The notes below the pieces were generated by a model. The model was not told the origin of the DNA. It saw nothing but the letters and a program-made list of their open reading frames with translations, and searched no databases. 64,000 nucleotides of DNA. Source: Microcoleus vaginatus WJT46-NPBG5 (GTDB taxonomy: Bacteria; Cyanobacteriota; Cyanobacteriia; Cyanobacteriales; Oscillatoriaceae). The stretch is from assembly GCA_019359355.1 (NCBI GenBank), contig JAHHHM010000010.1:124001-188000 (forward strand), in the 5' to 3' direction. The position numbers and the translations under genes were made by a program. Below are positions 44,292 through 54,181 of this stretch, piece by piece; position 1 is the first letter of the stretch; each line of letters begins with the position of its first letter.

Positions 44292-45173
44292 CAGATTTGT
44301 GTGAGTTTCTTCACTCTCTGGACTATTCCTTCACCATAGGCTGTAAACCCTTAGGTGGTGGCCGTTGTGTTTAAGGAGGTTTGAATTTTGTAGAGCATAC
44401 TTTCGTGAACGTAAGGATGAATGAAGGATAAAAACCGTTTTCCTTCTTGGGTGCCCATTCTGAGCCGGTAACTTTCGTGACTTTTACTTAACCCCCACTT
44501 AAACCCCCACACGTCTGAGAAATAAGAAACGATGATCTCACTCTCTTCTTTGGAAAGATAAGTATTTAGGCTAATTTCCAGCGCATGAACTTTACCGTTT
44601 TTTTTCTTAAAGGATTTAGAACCGCGATCTATAAACCAAATCGCTATTCCTTGGGGAGTTAAAAGGTTCAAAAACTTTCGTGTGATTGTTTTCGTTCCGC
44701 CCCGATATAACTTTTTCACCAAAACCCGTGTTAAAGGAATTAACTTGGGTTCTATGCGAATCAGTTCTTCTCCTTCTTTTCCCTGCACCCTTTGTAAACT
44801 TACGGGTCTTCTGGTTATTGTTTCGAGAACTTCTTTTTTATAAAGAATGTAGCTCTCTAACTTAGATGAGTTCAGAATAAAGAAGTTATTTTGGCTTCTT
44901 CTTCCTTCACCTAACAACATTCCAACCAGAATTCCTCTTTGCTCTACTTTTGATAAGACATGATAGTCTATCTTTTTTGACTCCTTAAAACCAGTCTCTG
45001 CACCTTCCAAAGCGTTTTGAGTTTTGAGCTTCAATTTTTAAGTTTTAAATTCACCCATTACTCAGCACTGTCTTTGGCTTGGCTCAAGATTACCTTATCT
45101 GTTGCCAGAGGTAGGCTTCCTTGAATTTGACCACATTCACGCCTGGAGTTTCCCCCAAGGTGCCCGATTTTTC
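44292..45173 (-). other. Group I intron (IC3-like), 882 nt, in tRNA-Arg anticodon loop
   Basis: The 5' splice site follows a T (U of the anticodon) and the intron ends in G, as required. The minus strand contains group I core segments in order: the P4 side with AAATTCAAGGAAGCC (about 45127-45113), the R element GGTAATCTTGAGCCAAGCC (about 45095-45077) and the S element AAGGAATAGTCC (about 44331-44320). The endonuclease frame sits between R and S. The exact P1 pairing was not modelled. Confidence 0.88.
44351..45034 (-). CDS. Intron-encoded LAGLIDADG homing endonuclease
   Basis: A 227-residue endonuclease inside the tRNA-Arg intron. Two LAGLIDADG-type motifs are seen: RGILVGMLLGEGRRSQNN (near 33-50) and GIAIWFIDRGSKSFKKKN (near 125-142). 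The acidic residue at the end of each is a Glu and an Asp. Such enzymes cut intronless alleles and spread the intron. The start is TTG at 45034; the ATG and GTG codons just upstream are closed by stops. The second motif has DRG where DDG is usual, so activity is not certain. The frame is intact. Confidence 0.88.
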   Translation of the reverse strand: MKLKTQNALEGAETGFKESKKIDYHVLSKVEQRGILVGMLLGEGRRSQNNFFILNSSKLESYILYKKEVLETITRRPVSLQRVQGKEGEELIRIEPKLIPLTRVLVKKLYRGGTKTITRKFLNLLTPQGIAIWFIDRGSKSFKKKNGKVHALEISLNTYLSKEESEIIVSYFSDVWGFKWGLSKSHESYRLRMGTQEGKRFLSFIHPYVHESMLYKIQTSLNTTATT

Positions 45174-45266
45174 AGGAGGCGCTCGCTCTATCCAACTGAG
45201 CTACAACCCCAAATACAGAACTATGATAGCAGTTTTGGGGGATGAATTTTCGTCAATTTTCCACTT

Positions 45267-46445
<1,179 letters not shown>

Positions 46446-46610
46446 TCATATTTATACATGATTTTTGTATAGAAAACCACTTACGAAATCTTGGCTAAGG
46501 GTGTTTAAATGATGAAAGACCTGTCTGCCGGCGGTTGACAGAATTTTCTAGATTTGTTCTTTCATATTTAGTTGAGCCGGCATTCACTCCCAAACAAAGG
46601 TGTTATTGAT

Positions 46611-48695
46611 ATGACTTACAAAATTGAACCTGACAGTTTCCTGAATAATTTAAATCAAGTGGCACAAGTTCGGGCTGAAATTGCGAATTGTTTAGGCAAC
46701 ATTGCTGAAACAATCGAGCAAGCAGAATTAGCGGGAAAACAAACGTCTGGAGGGCTGGGTTTAGACCAAGAAATCGAGGATATTAAGGTTGCCGGTGAAA
46801 ATTTACGCACCGGAGTTTTTCGGCTTTTAGTCTTGGGAGATATGAAACGGGGCAAAAGCACTTTTTTAAATGCGTTAATTGGTGAGAATATCTTGCCCAG
46901 TGATGTTAATCCCTGTACGGCGCTGCTCACGGTTTTGCGATTTGGGCCAGAAAAGAAAGTGACGCTTTATTTTAATGATGGGAAGCCGGCACAACAATTG
47001 GATTTTAAAAGCTTTAAACAGAATTATACGATTGATCCGGCTGAAGCAAAGCGGCTAGAACAAGAGAAAAAACAAGCCTTTCCTGATATTGACTGTGCTG
47101 TAGTCGAATATCCTCTGCCTCTACTAGAAAAGGGCATTGAAATTGTTGATAGTCCAGGGTTGAATGATACAGAGGCGCGGAATGAATTATCGCTGGGTTA
47201 TATTAATAATTGTCATGCGATTCTTTTTGTGCTAAGAGCTTCGCAACCTTGTACCCTGGGAGAGCGCCGGTATTTAGAAAATTATATTAAAGGTCGTGGG
47301 TTAAGTGTCTTCTTTTTAATTAACGCCTGGGATCAGGTGCGCGAAAGTTTAATTGATCCGGATGACACGGAAGAACTCGAAGAAGCTGAGACCAAATTGC
47401 GGCGAGTTTTTAAAGCAAATTTAGCCGAATACTGCCAAGTTGAAGGGCATGATATTTACGATGAACGCGTGTTTGAAATTTCTGCCCTGAAAGCTTTACG
47501 CAAACGCTTAAAAAATCCTTCGGCTTCTTTAGAAGGAACGGGCTTTTCCGAATTTATGGGCGCACTCAACACATTTTTAACCAAAGAACGGGCGGTTTCT
47601 GAACTGCGTCAGGTGAGAACCTTAGCCCGTCAAACCTCTTCTCATGTTCAAGAAGCAATTGAGCGCCGGATTCCCTTGTTGGATCAAGATGTCAATGAAT
47701 TAAAGCAAAAAATTAGCTCCGTTGAGCCTGAATTTAAAGCGCTGACAGACATTCGAGATAAATTTCAAGAGGAAATTAAAAATACTCGTGATACTAAGGC
47801 AAAAATAGTTGCCGATTCTTTTCGTTCCTATGTGTTGAATTTGGGAAACACCTTTGAAGCAGATTTTTTGCGCTATCAACCAGAGTTAAAGTTAACTGAT
47901 TTATTTGATGGAGAAAAACGGGAAGCATTCAATACATCGCTGCAACAGGCATTTGAGCAGTATATCAGTGATAAATTAGCTGATTGGAGTCTCACGGCTG
48001 AGCGAGAAATGAATGCAGCCTTCGCGCAGTTATCGAGAAGTGCGGCAAGTTATGGGGCTTCGTACAATCAGGTGACGGATAAGATTACGGAGAAGTTAAC
48101 CGGGCAAAAAATGCAAACCGGCACCTATCATTCAACCGAGGATAAATCACCGGGATGGGCGAAATGGGCGATGGGATTATTTTCTCTCTCAACCGGCAAT
48201 CTTGCGGGAGTGGCAATGGCAGGTGCCGGTTTTGATTGGAAAAGTATTCTCCTGAATTATTTTACGGTCATTGGTTTGAGCAGCCTCATTGTTGCGGTTT
48301 TTCCGGCTGCGATGATTTTAGGGCCGGTGGGGCTTGCGTTATTAGGCTTAGGTGTGGGATTTTTCCAAGCGGATCAAGCGCGTAAAGAAGTTGTTAAAGC
48401 TGCGGAGAAAGAGTTAGTGAAACATTTACCACAAGTTGCACAAGAACAATGGCAGCCGGTTTATGATGCAGTTAAAGAGTGTTTTGATGTGTATGAGCGG
48501 GAAGTAACCAAGCGGGTGAATGATGATATTAATTCCCGCAAAGCAGAGTTAGATAACTTGCTGCAACAAAAGCAATCTCGTGAAATTAACCGAAGTGCGG
48601 AACTAGCACGCTTGAGAAAACTGGAAACCGATGTTTCTAGTGAGTCTCAGAAAATTGATACGGTGTATCAAGATTTACTGAAGTTTATTGACTGA
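46611..48695 (+). CDS. Bacterial dynamin-like protein, BDLP1 type
   Basis: A 694-residue dynamin, very close in length and sequence to Nostoc punctiforme BDLP (recalled). The ATG at 46611 (MTYKIEPDSF) is chosen because it places the P-loop Lys at residue 82, as in that protein. G1 is LGDMKRGKSTFLNAL (76-84 core), the switch-1 Thr is in NPCTALLTV, G3 is VDSPGLNDTEARNE and G4 is LINAWDQVRE. The membrane paddle is the hydrophobic pair LLNYFTVIGLSSLIVAVF and ILGPVGLALLGLGVGFF (about 560-600). It should tubulate membranes on GTP binding. It is the first gene of a co-oriented set BDLP1-LRR-LRR-BDLP2. Confidence 0.93.
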   Translation: MTYKIEPDSFLNNLNQVAQVRAEIANCLGNIAETIEQAELAGKQTSGGLGLDQEIEDIKVAGENLRTGVFRLLVLGDMKRGKSTFLNALIGENILPSDVNPCTALLTVLRFGPEKKVTLYFNDGKPAQQLDFKSFKQNYTIDPAEAKRLEQEKKQAFPDIDCAVVEYPLPLLEKGIEIVDSPGLNDTEARNELSLGYINNCHAILFVLRASQPCTLGERRYLENYIKGRGLSVFFLINAWDQVRESLIDPDDTEELEEAETKLRRVFKANLAEYCQVEGHDIYDERVFEISALKALRKRLKNPSASLEGTGFSEFMGALNTFLTKERAVSELRQVRTLARQTSSHVQEAIERRIPLLDQDVNELKQKISSVEPEFKALTDIRDKFQEEIKNTRDTKAKIVADSFRSYVLNLGNTFEADFLRYQPELKLTDLFDGEKREAFNTSLQQAFEQYISDKLADWSLTAEREMNAAFAQLSRSAASYGASYNQVTDKITEKLTGQKMQTGTYHSTEDKSPGWAKWAMGLFSLSTGNLAGVAMAGAGFDWKSILLNYFTVIGLSSLIVAVFPAAMILGPVGLALLGLGVGFFQADQARKEVVKAAEKELVKHLPQVAQEQWQPVYDAVKECFDVYEREVTKRVNDDINSRKAELDNLLQQKQSREINRSAELARLRKLETDVSSESQKIDTVYQDLLKFID

Positions 48696-48754
48696 AGTTT
48701 TTCTAATGCCTTTTGTTTGAGTTGAGTCTGTATTAAAAAAAGAGGAATTGTTGG

Positions 48755-49930
48755 ATGAAACTGTGCCGGCGTCTTGAACAGAAAGTTTGCTTAATTAGTA
48801 CCGCTTTATCTTTGTTTCTAGGAGGCCCATCTTGTTCTGTAACGACACAGACAGGGACTCCCAAAAGTTTTGCAGATTGGTGTTTGAGGAAAGAAAGTCT
48901 TTTGCCAGAGACAAAACATACTGTTGATGTGCTTTTGAAACAGGCCGGCACTTCTGATTGCAATCAGGCTAACCAAAAGCTTTCAAATACGACAAGCCTC
49001 AGCCTCAACAACAATCAAATCAGTGATCTCAAACCCTTAAGTTCTCTGACCAACCTGACTTTCCTCGAACTTAACAACAATCAAATCAGTGATTTTAAAC
49101 CCTTAAGTTCTCTGACCAACCTGACTTTCCTCAACCTCAGCAACAATCAAATTAGTGATCTCAAACCCTTAAGCTCTCTAACCAACCTGACAAACCTCTA
49201 CCTTTACAAGAATCAAATTCGTGAACTGAAACCCTTAAGGAACCTGACCAACCTGACTCACCTCAGCCTCTGGAACAATCAAATCAGTGATCTCAAACCT
49301 TTGAGTTCCCTGACCAACCTGAGACACCTCTACCTCAGCAACAATCAAATCAGTGAACTCAAACCCTTAAGGAACCTGACGAATCTGACTCGGCTCGGCC
49401 TCAAAAACAATCAAATCAGTGATCTCAAACCCTTAAGTTCTCTGACCAACCTGGAAAACCTCGGCCTCAACAACAATCAAATCAGCGACATTCAACCCTT
49501 AAGTTCTCTGACGAACCTGACAAACCTCGTCCTCAACAACAATCAAATCAGCGACATTCAACCCTTAAGTTCTCTGACGAACCTGACAAACCTCGTCCTC
49601 AACAACAATCAAATCAGTGATCTCAAACCCTTAAGTTCTCTGACAAACTTGGGTGGCATCCGCCTCGAAAACAATCAAATCAGTGATCTCAAACCCTTAA
49701 GTTCTCTGAACAACCTGACTCACCTCAGCCTAAGCAACAATCAAATCAGTGATCTCAAACCTTTGAGTTCCCTGACCAACCTGAGACACCTCGTCCTCAG
49801 CAACAATCAAATTAGTGACCTTAAATCTTTGAATTCCTTAACCTATCTGCAAGATATCCGGCTCGATAACAATCCAATGCTCACAAATAAAACTTGTTTT
49901 GTTAAGCCTGAGTCTATCTGTAAATTTTAA
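48755..49930 (+). CDS. Secreted leucine-rich-repeat protein, copy 1
   Basis: A 391-residue protein. ATG at 48755 with AGAGGA upstream. A signal-like segment (VCLISTALSLFLGG, residues 11-24) is followed by a Cys-containing cap (SFADWCLRKESLLPETKH, then AGTSDCNQANQK). Residues 76-391 form 14 LRR units: one short unit, twelve full 22-residue units of the internalin type (LSSLTNLTNLVLNNNQISDL form), and a capping unit ending in PESICKF. This folds as a curved solenoid for protein binding, probably outside the cytoplasm. Its own repeats carry ISDLKP; copy 2 carries IADLKP. It starts 59 bp after BDLP1. Confidence 0.92.
   Translation: MKLCRRLEQKVCLISTALSLFLGGPSCSVTTQTGTPKSFADWCLRKESLLPETKHTVDVLLKQAGTSDCNQANQKLSNTTSLSLNNNQISDLKPLSSLTNLTFLELNNNQISDFKPLSSLTNLTFLNLSNNQISDLKPLSSLTNLTNLYLYKNQIRELKPLRNLTNLTHLSLWNNQISDLKPLSSLTNLRHLYLSNNQISELKPLRNLTNLTRLGLKNNQISDLKPLSSLTNLENLGLNNNQISDIQPLSSLTNLTNLVLNNNQISDIQPLSSLTNLTNLVLNNNQISDLKPLSSLTNLGGIRLENNQISDLKPLSSLNNLTHLSLSNNQISDLKPLSSLTNLRHLVLSNNQISDLKSLNSLTYLQDIRLDNNPMLTNKTCFVKPESICKF
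49037..49828 (+). repeat. Twelve 66-bp tandem LRR repeats, copy 1
   Basis: Twelve in-frame 66-bp units, 792 bp in all. Units share AATCAAATCAGTGATCTCAA and similar words. Several neighbouring units are nearly identical at DNA level (those at 49499-49630), which points to recent unit duplication. Confidence 0.92.
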
Positions 49931-50023
49931 ACTGCTAAGATTCAGGGTTCGATTGCTCTTTGTGGGAACTATCACAAATCAAGCCAGTGATTAACTTTTT
50001 CAATCCGGGGAGAGAGTATTTAG

Positions 50024-51199
50024 ATGAATAAATATCAGTATCTGATGCAGAAAATCTTCTTAGCCGGCCTACTTGTCCCTCTTTTTCTAGGAGAATCATC
50101 TTTTTCTGTCAATGCACAGACAGCGACACCAAAAAGTTTTGCGGATTGGTGTTTGAATAAAGAAAATCTTCCGCCAGAGACAAAACATACTGTTGATGTG
50201 CTTTTGCAGGAGGCCGGCACTTCTGACTGCAATCAGGCTAACCAGAAGCTTTCAACTCTCAAACAACTCAACCTCAACGACAATCAAATCGCTGACCTTA
50301 AACCCTTGAGTTCTCTGACGAACCTGACGGAGCTCAACCTCCATAGCAATCAAATCGCTGACCTTAAACCCTTGAGTTCTCTGACGAACCTGACTAGCCT
50401 CAGCCTCTATAGCAATCAAATCGCTGACCTTAAACCCTTGAGTTCTCTGACGAACCTGACGGAGTTCACCCTCAGTAACAATCAAATCGCTGACCTTAAA
50501 CCCTTGAGTTCTCTGACGAACCTGACGGAGCTCACCCTCTGGCACAATCAAATCGCTGACCTTAAACCCTTGAGTTCTCTGACGAACCTGACGGAGCTCG
50601 ACCTCCATAGCAATCAAATCGCTGACCTTAAACCCTTGAGTTCTCTGACGAACCTGACGGAGCTCACCCTCAGTAACAATCAAATCGCTGACCTTAAACC
50701 CTTGAGTTCTCTGACGAACCTGACTAACCTCTCCCTCTGGGAAAATCAAATCACTGACCTTAAACCCTTGAGTTCTCTGACGAACCTGACGGAGCTCGAC
50801 CTCTATAGCAATCAAATCGCTGACCTTAAACCCTTGAGTTCTCTGACGAACCTGACGGAGCTCGACCTCTATAACAATCAAATCGCTGACCTTAAACCCT
50901 TGAGTTCTCTGACGAACCTGACGGAGCTCGCCCTCAGTAACAATCAAATCGCTGACCTTAAAGCCTTGCGTTCTCTGACGAACCTGACTGTCCTCTACCT
51001 CAGTAACAATCAAATCGCTGACCTTAAACCCTTGAGTTCTCTGACGAACCTGACAGAGCTCGACCTCAGTAACAATCAAATCGCTGACCTTAAACCCTTG
51101 AGTTCTCTGACGAACCTGACTCTCCTCAACCTCGGCAACAATCCAAGGCTCACAAATAAAACTTGTCCTGTGAAGCCAGAATCTATTTGTAAATTTTAA
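50024..51199 (+). CDS. Secreted leucine-rich-repeat protein, copy 2
   Basis: A 391-residue paralogue of the preceding gene, identical in length and layout. ATG at 50024 with GGGGAGAGAG upstream. The signal peptide (IFLAGLLVPLFLGESSFSV, likely cleaved after VNA) is clearer than in copy 1. The cap SFADWCLNKENLPPETKH is shared. LRR units occupy residues 76-391 in the same 1 + 12 + 1 arrangement, with IADLKP in nearly every unit. The DNA of its units is more uniform than in copy 1. It begins 93 bp after copy 1 and ends 63 bp before the ATG of BDLP2. Confidence 0.92.
   Translation: MNKYQYLMQKIFLAGLLVPLFLGESSFSVNAQTATPKSFADWCLNKENLPPETKHTVDVLLQEAGTSDCNQANQKLSTLKQLNLNDNQIADLKPLSSLTNLTELNLHSNQIADLKPLSSLTNLTSLSLYSNQIADLKPLSSLTNLTEFTLSNNQIADLKPLSSLTNLTELTLWHNQIADLKPLSSLTNLTELDLHSNQIADLKPLSSLTNLTELTLSNNQIADLKPLSSLTNLTNLSLWENQITDLKPLSSLTNLTELDLYSNQIADLKPLSSLTNLTELDLYNNQIADLKPLSSLTNLTELALSNNQIADLKALRSLTNLTVLYLSNNQIADLKPLSSLTNLTELDLSNNQIADLKPLSSLTNLTLLNLGNNPRLTNKTCPVKPESICKF
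50306..51097 (+). repeat. Twelve 66-bp tandem LRR repeats, copy 2
   Basis: Twelve 66-bp units, highly uniform; each carries CTTAAACCCTTGAGTTCTCT, with one exception at about 50960. Because the unit length is divisible by three, a long stop-free frame also exists on the opposite strand; it is a shadow. Confidence 0.92.
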
Positions 51200-51262
51200 G
51201 CTTTTAACAGCTATTGGTTGAGATATTTGAAGCCTAACTATAAAGTTGAACAGAACAGTTTT

Positions 51263-52924
51263 ATGCAACAATCGGCACCTGATCACAACCTGAACAATCA
51301 TCTTAAGTCTGCACTTGGCGTACTAGAACTCGATAAAAACTCACAGCTTTATCGAGATGCGCTTTCTATCTGCGGCTATCTTGAAAAGCCGAACTTTCGG
51401 ATTGCTGTTTTTGGCCCATTTAATTATGGGAAATCAACGCTGTTGAATGCAATTCTCGGAAATCGAGCGCTTCCAATTGATTTGATTCCCACAACCGGCG
51501 CAGCAATTACGGTTAAATATGGAAATGAGCTACAAACCCGAATTACGCTAAAAGATGGGACTAAAATTAATGAAAAAGGAACAGATGTTTTAAAACAGTT
51601 TGCAATTCTAGATGATGAAAGACGAATGCAGAATGATGTCACCTCTGTAGAGGTTTTCTGTCCTCATCCATTTCTGCAAGCCGGTGTTGAGTTATTAGAT
51701 TTGCCGGGAACGAATGACCGGCAAGCACAAGATAACTTAGTGCGCGACCAACTTTTAACCGCAGATTTAGTGATTCAGGTTTTAGATGCTCGCAAGTTAA
51801 TGACATTAGGTGAGCGGGAAAACTTGAGAGATTGGCTTCTAGATAGAGGAATCAAAACGGTTGTTTTTGTTGTCAATTTCTTAAACTTATTGGAAGCTGA
51901 AGATCAAAAACAAATTTATAACAGGCTCTTATTTGTCGCGGAAAGTTTTCGCTCTGAGTTACCGAATAATCTCAGCAATTTATACCGCGTCGATGCACTG
52001 CCGGCACTCAGAGCAAGATTAAAAGGAGACACCTCAGCCGCACAGACAACCGGATTGGCAACGTTTGAATCTGCCTTGCAAAGTATTGTAGCTATGCAAG
52101 AAGATAAAATGGCTGTTCGGTTTCCCCGTGTATTAGCAATTGCCGGTCAAATTCAGCAAGCTTTGCAAACAAAGGTGCGAGATATTCACACAGAATTAGA
52201 ATCGGCAGAACAAAAGCGTAAAGCTAAAGTTGAAATCAAACAAAAAGCACAGAATTTAATTAAAAAAGGGTTTAAAGATAGCGTTTTAGAAATGCAGAGT
52301 TGGCTGAATTTGTCAAGTCTTTTATCCAACTACCAATCCGAGCTAATTTTAGCCCTGCAAAAAGGAGAATTTAGAAGTTGGGAAAGGGGATCTTTTAAAC
52401 AAGCACTCTTAGATTATCAGCAGGCAATTGTGAAATGGGTTAATCAAGCCTGTGAGTTTTTCAATAAAGAACAGCCTGCCGGTTTAGTAATCTCATTTCC
52501 GGGCGATCCGCAAGTTATTTTACCCAATCCACCCCCCAATTCTAAGTCATCAAATAGTGCAGCGCCGGTTGCTTTAGCAACTGGACTCGGTTGGGTTTTA
52601 GGAGGGCCGGTGGGTGCAGCCGTTGTAGGGGGTGCTACTTATTTTCTCAATCAAAATACTGACTCAAAAACCCCTGAAACCTCAGATTCTTATTTAAATC
52701 AGGTACAAGAAGCTTATGCAACTGCTGCGAGAGATTATTTAACACTCTTTAGCACGCAAGCATTATTGGCGCTGAGTGAATATGAACGAACGGCAGACAG
52801 GGTCATTAATTTTCAGATTAGTGAAGAACCGGCAGATATAACCAGCCGGCAGCACCAGCGGCAGTTATTGCAAAGCTTGCTAGATAACTTGACAGAAGAA
52901 TTAGAGAGACTAAGACAGCATTGA
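51263..52924 (+). CDS. Bacterial dynamin-like protein, BDLP2 type
   Basis: About 553 residues from ATG at 51263 (TTG at 51218 is the in-frame alternative). G1 is VFGPFNYGKSTLLNAIL, switch-1 Thr is in IPTTGAAITV, G3 is LLDLPGTNDRQA. The G4 position reads VVNFLNLLE, so the usual Asp of N/T-K-x-D is missing. A hydrophobic Gly/Ala stretch near the C-terminus (ALATGLGWVLGGPVGAAVVG) may touch membranes. Shorter than BDLP1, it is probably its partner in a hetero-oligomer, as with other adjacent bacterial dynamin pairs (inference). Confidence 0.88.
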   Translation: MQQSAPDHNLNNHLKSALGVLELDKNSQLYRDALSICGYLEKPNFRIAVFGPFNYGKSTLLNAILGNRALPIDLIPTTGAAITVKYGNELQTRITLKDGTKINEKGTDVLKQFAILDDERRMQNDVTSVEVFCPHPFLQAGVELLDLPGTNDRQAQDNLVRDQLLTADLVIQVLDARKLMTLGERENLRDWLLDRGIKTVVFVVNFLNLLEAEDQKQIYNRLLFVAESFRSELPNNLSNLYRVDALPALRARLKGDTSAAQTTGLATFESALQSIVAMQEDKMAVRFPRVLAIAGQIQQALQTKVRDIHTELESAEQKRKAKVEIKQKAQNLIKKGFKDSVLEMQSWLNLSSLLSNYQSELILALQKGEFRSWERGSFKQALLDYQQAIVKWVNQACEFFNKEQPAGLVISFPGDPQVILPNPPPNSKSSNSAAPVALATGLGWVLGGPVGAAVVGGATYFLNQNTDSKTPETSDSYLNQVQEAYATAARDYLTLFSTQALLALSEYERTADRVINFQISEEPADITSRQHQRQLLQSLLDNLTEELERLRQH

Positions 52925-53015
52925 ACTAAATCAAATTGAAATCCTTAAAAATATAATAAATAACCTTTAATTTGAGAAAATACATTTATCTGGGATTGCT
53001 CGTGCCAAAAATCTG

Positions 53016-53052
53016 GAAAAAAGGCCACAAATACCCAGTTTGTGACTTTTTC
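53016..53052 (+). terminator. Hairpin with T-run after BDLP2
   Basis: CACAAA (53026-53031), loop TACCCAG, TTTGTG (53039-53044), with outer GAAAAA/TTTTTC pairing that ends in a T5 run at 53047-53051. It lies about 95-130 bp after the BDLP2 stop and just before a TTGACA (53053) in front of dhaK. Confidence 0.6.
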
Positions 53053-53097
53053 TTGACAATTCTACATTCTCCAATCCCTATCTGTTCATAAAAAACG

Positions 53098-54171
53098 ATG
53101 AAAAAACTCATTAATAACCCCGACAATGTTGTACGCGAAAGTCTGGAAGGCATGGCACTCGCGCATCCAGACTTGATCAAAATTCACTTAGACCCTCACT
53201 TTGTCTACCGAACCGACGCACCCATTCAAAATAAAGTCGCTATCGTTTCCGGCGGGGGTAGTGGACACGAACCGATGCACACCGGCTTTGTTGGCATGGG
53301 AATGTTAGATGCTGCCTGTCCCGGTGAAGTTTTTACGTCTCCAACTCCGGATCAAATGTTAGAAGCTGCAAAAACGGTAAATAGTGGTGCCGGCATCCTC
53401 AACATTGTAAAAAACTACTCAGGCGATGTGATGAACTTTGAGATGGCAGCCGAACTCGCCGCCTCAGAAGACATTCCAATTCTTAACATTTTGATCGATG
53501 ATGATATTGCGGTTAAAGATTCACTTTATACCCAAGGCCGACGCGGAGTTGGGACAACAATCCTTGCAGAAAAAATCTGTGGGGCTGCGGCTGAAGCGGG
53601 TTACAATTTACAGCAAATTGCCGATCTTTGCCGGCACGTTAACCTAAGCGGACGTAGTATGGGAATGGCGCTCACTTCTTGCACAGTGCCGGCAAAAGGA
53701 AGTCCTACATTTAATTTAGGGGATGATGAAATCGAAGTAGGAATTGGCATTCACGGTGAACCCGGGCGCCAAAGAGTGCCGGTGAAATCAGCCGATGAAA
53801 TCACAGAAATGCTGGCCGTTTCTATCATTGAAGATTCAAACTACACCCGCACCCTGCGTGAATGGGATGCAAATAAAGCAGAATGGGTGGAAGTAGAACT
53901 GAGTGATCCTCCGCTGCAAAGTGGAGATTCAGTTTTAGCTTTTGTGAATGGCATGGGGGGTACGCCACTTTCTGAATTATACATTGTTTATCGGCAGTTA
54001 GCAAAGATCTGTGAACAGCAAAAAATTCAAATTGTCCGCAATTTAATCGGCCCTTATATGACAGCTTTGGATATGCAAGGCTGTTCGATTACCTTGCTAA
54101 AGTTAGACGAGGAAATGCTTAAATTTTGGGATGCGCCGGTGAAAACACCAAGCTTACGATGGGGAATTTAA
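53098..54171 (+). CDS. dhaK: Dihydroxyacetone kinase subunit DhaK
   Basis: A 357-residue DhaK, which binds dihydroxyacetone covalently through a His. The family start [20 protein letters not shown], the glycine-rich [37 protein letters not shown], and the active-site region [18 protein letters not shown] (His that forms the hemiaminal) are all present. ATG at 53098. DhaL follows 10 bp downstream. No DhaM or other PTS gene is nearby. Confidence 0.95.
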   Translation: MKKLINNPDNVVRESLEGMALAHPDLIKIHLDPHFVYRTDAPIQNKVAIVSGGGSGHEPMHTGFVGMGMLDAACPGEVFTSPTPDQMLEAAKTVNSGAGILNIVKNYSGDVMNFEMAAELAASEDIPILNILIDDDIAVKDSLYTQGRRGVGTTILAEKICGAAAEAGYNLQQIADLCRHVNLSGRSMGMALTSCTVPAKGSPTFNLGDDEIEVGIGIHGEPGRQRVPVKSADEITEMLAVSIIEDSNYTRTLREWDANKAEWVEVELSDPPLQSGDSVLAFVNGMGGTPLSELYIVYRQLAKICEQQKIQIVRNLIGPYMTALDMQGCSITLLKLDEEMLKFWDAPVKTPSLRWGI

Positions 54172-54181
54172 AGGAGGCATT

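Larger units (their letters stand above)
44255..45210 (-). tRNA. trnR-CCU: tRNA-Arg(CCU), split by a group I intron
   Basis: The 5' exon is 45210-45174 and the 3' exon 44291-44255 (37 + 37 nt). Joined, they fold fully: acceptor GGGGTTG with CAATCCC (one G-T), D arm GCTC/GAGC with loop AGTTGGATA, anticodon stem AGCGC/GCGCT with loop CTCCTAA (anticodon CCT), variable AGGCC, and T arm GCCGG-TTCGATC-CCGGC, discriminator G. CCA is not encoded. The break falls after anticodon position 36, as known for the Agrobacterium tRNA-Arg(CCU) intron. Confidence 0.93.

Noticed and set aside
49037-51097. Possible CRISPR array because of regular repeats
   Set aside because: The repeats have no unique spacers, are exactly in frame, and encode LRR units.
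50252-51301. 349-codon open frame on the minus strand opposite LRR copy 2
   Set aside because: It is stop-free only because the 66-bp repeat keeps frame in every unit; no ribosome site, and composition is the mirror of the LRR gene.
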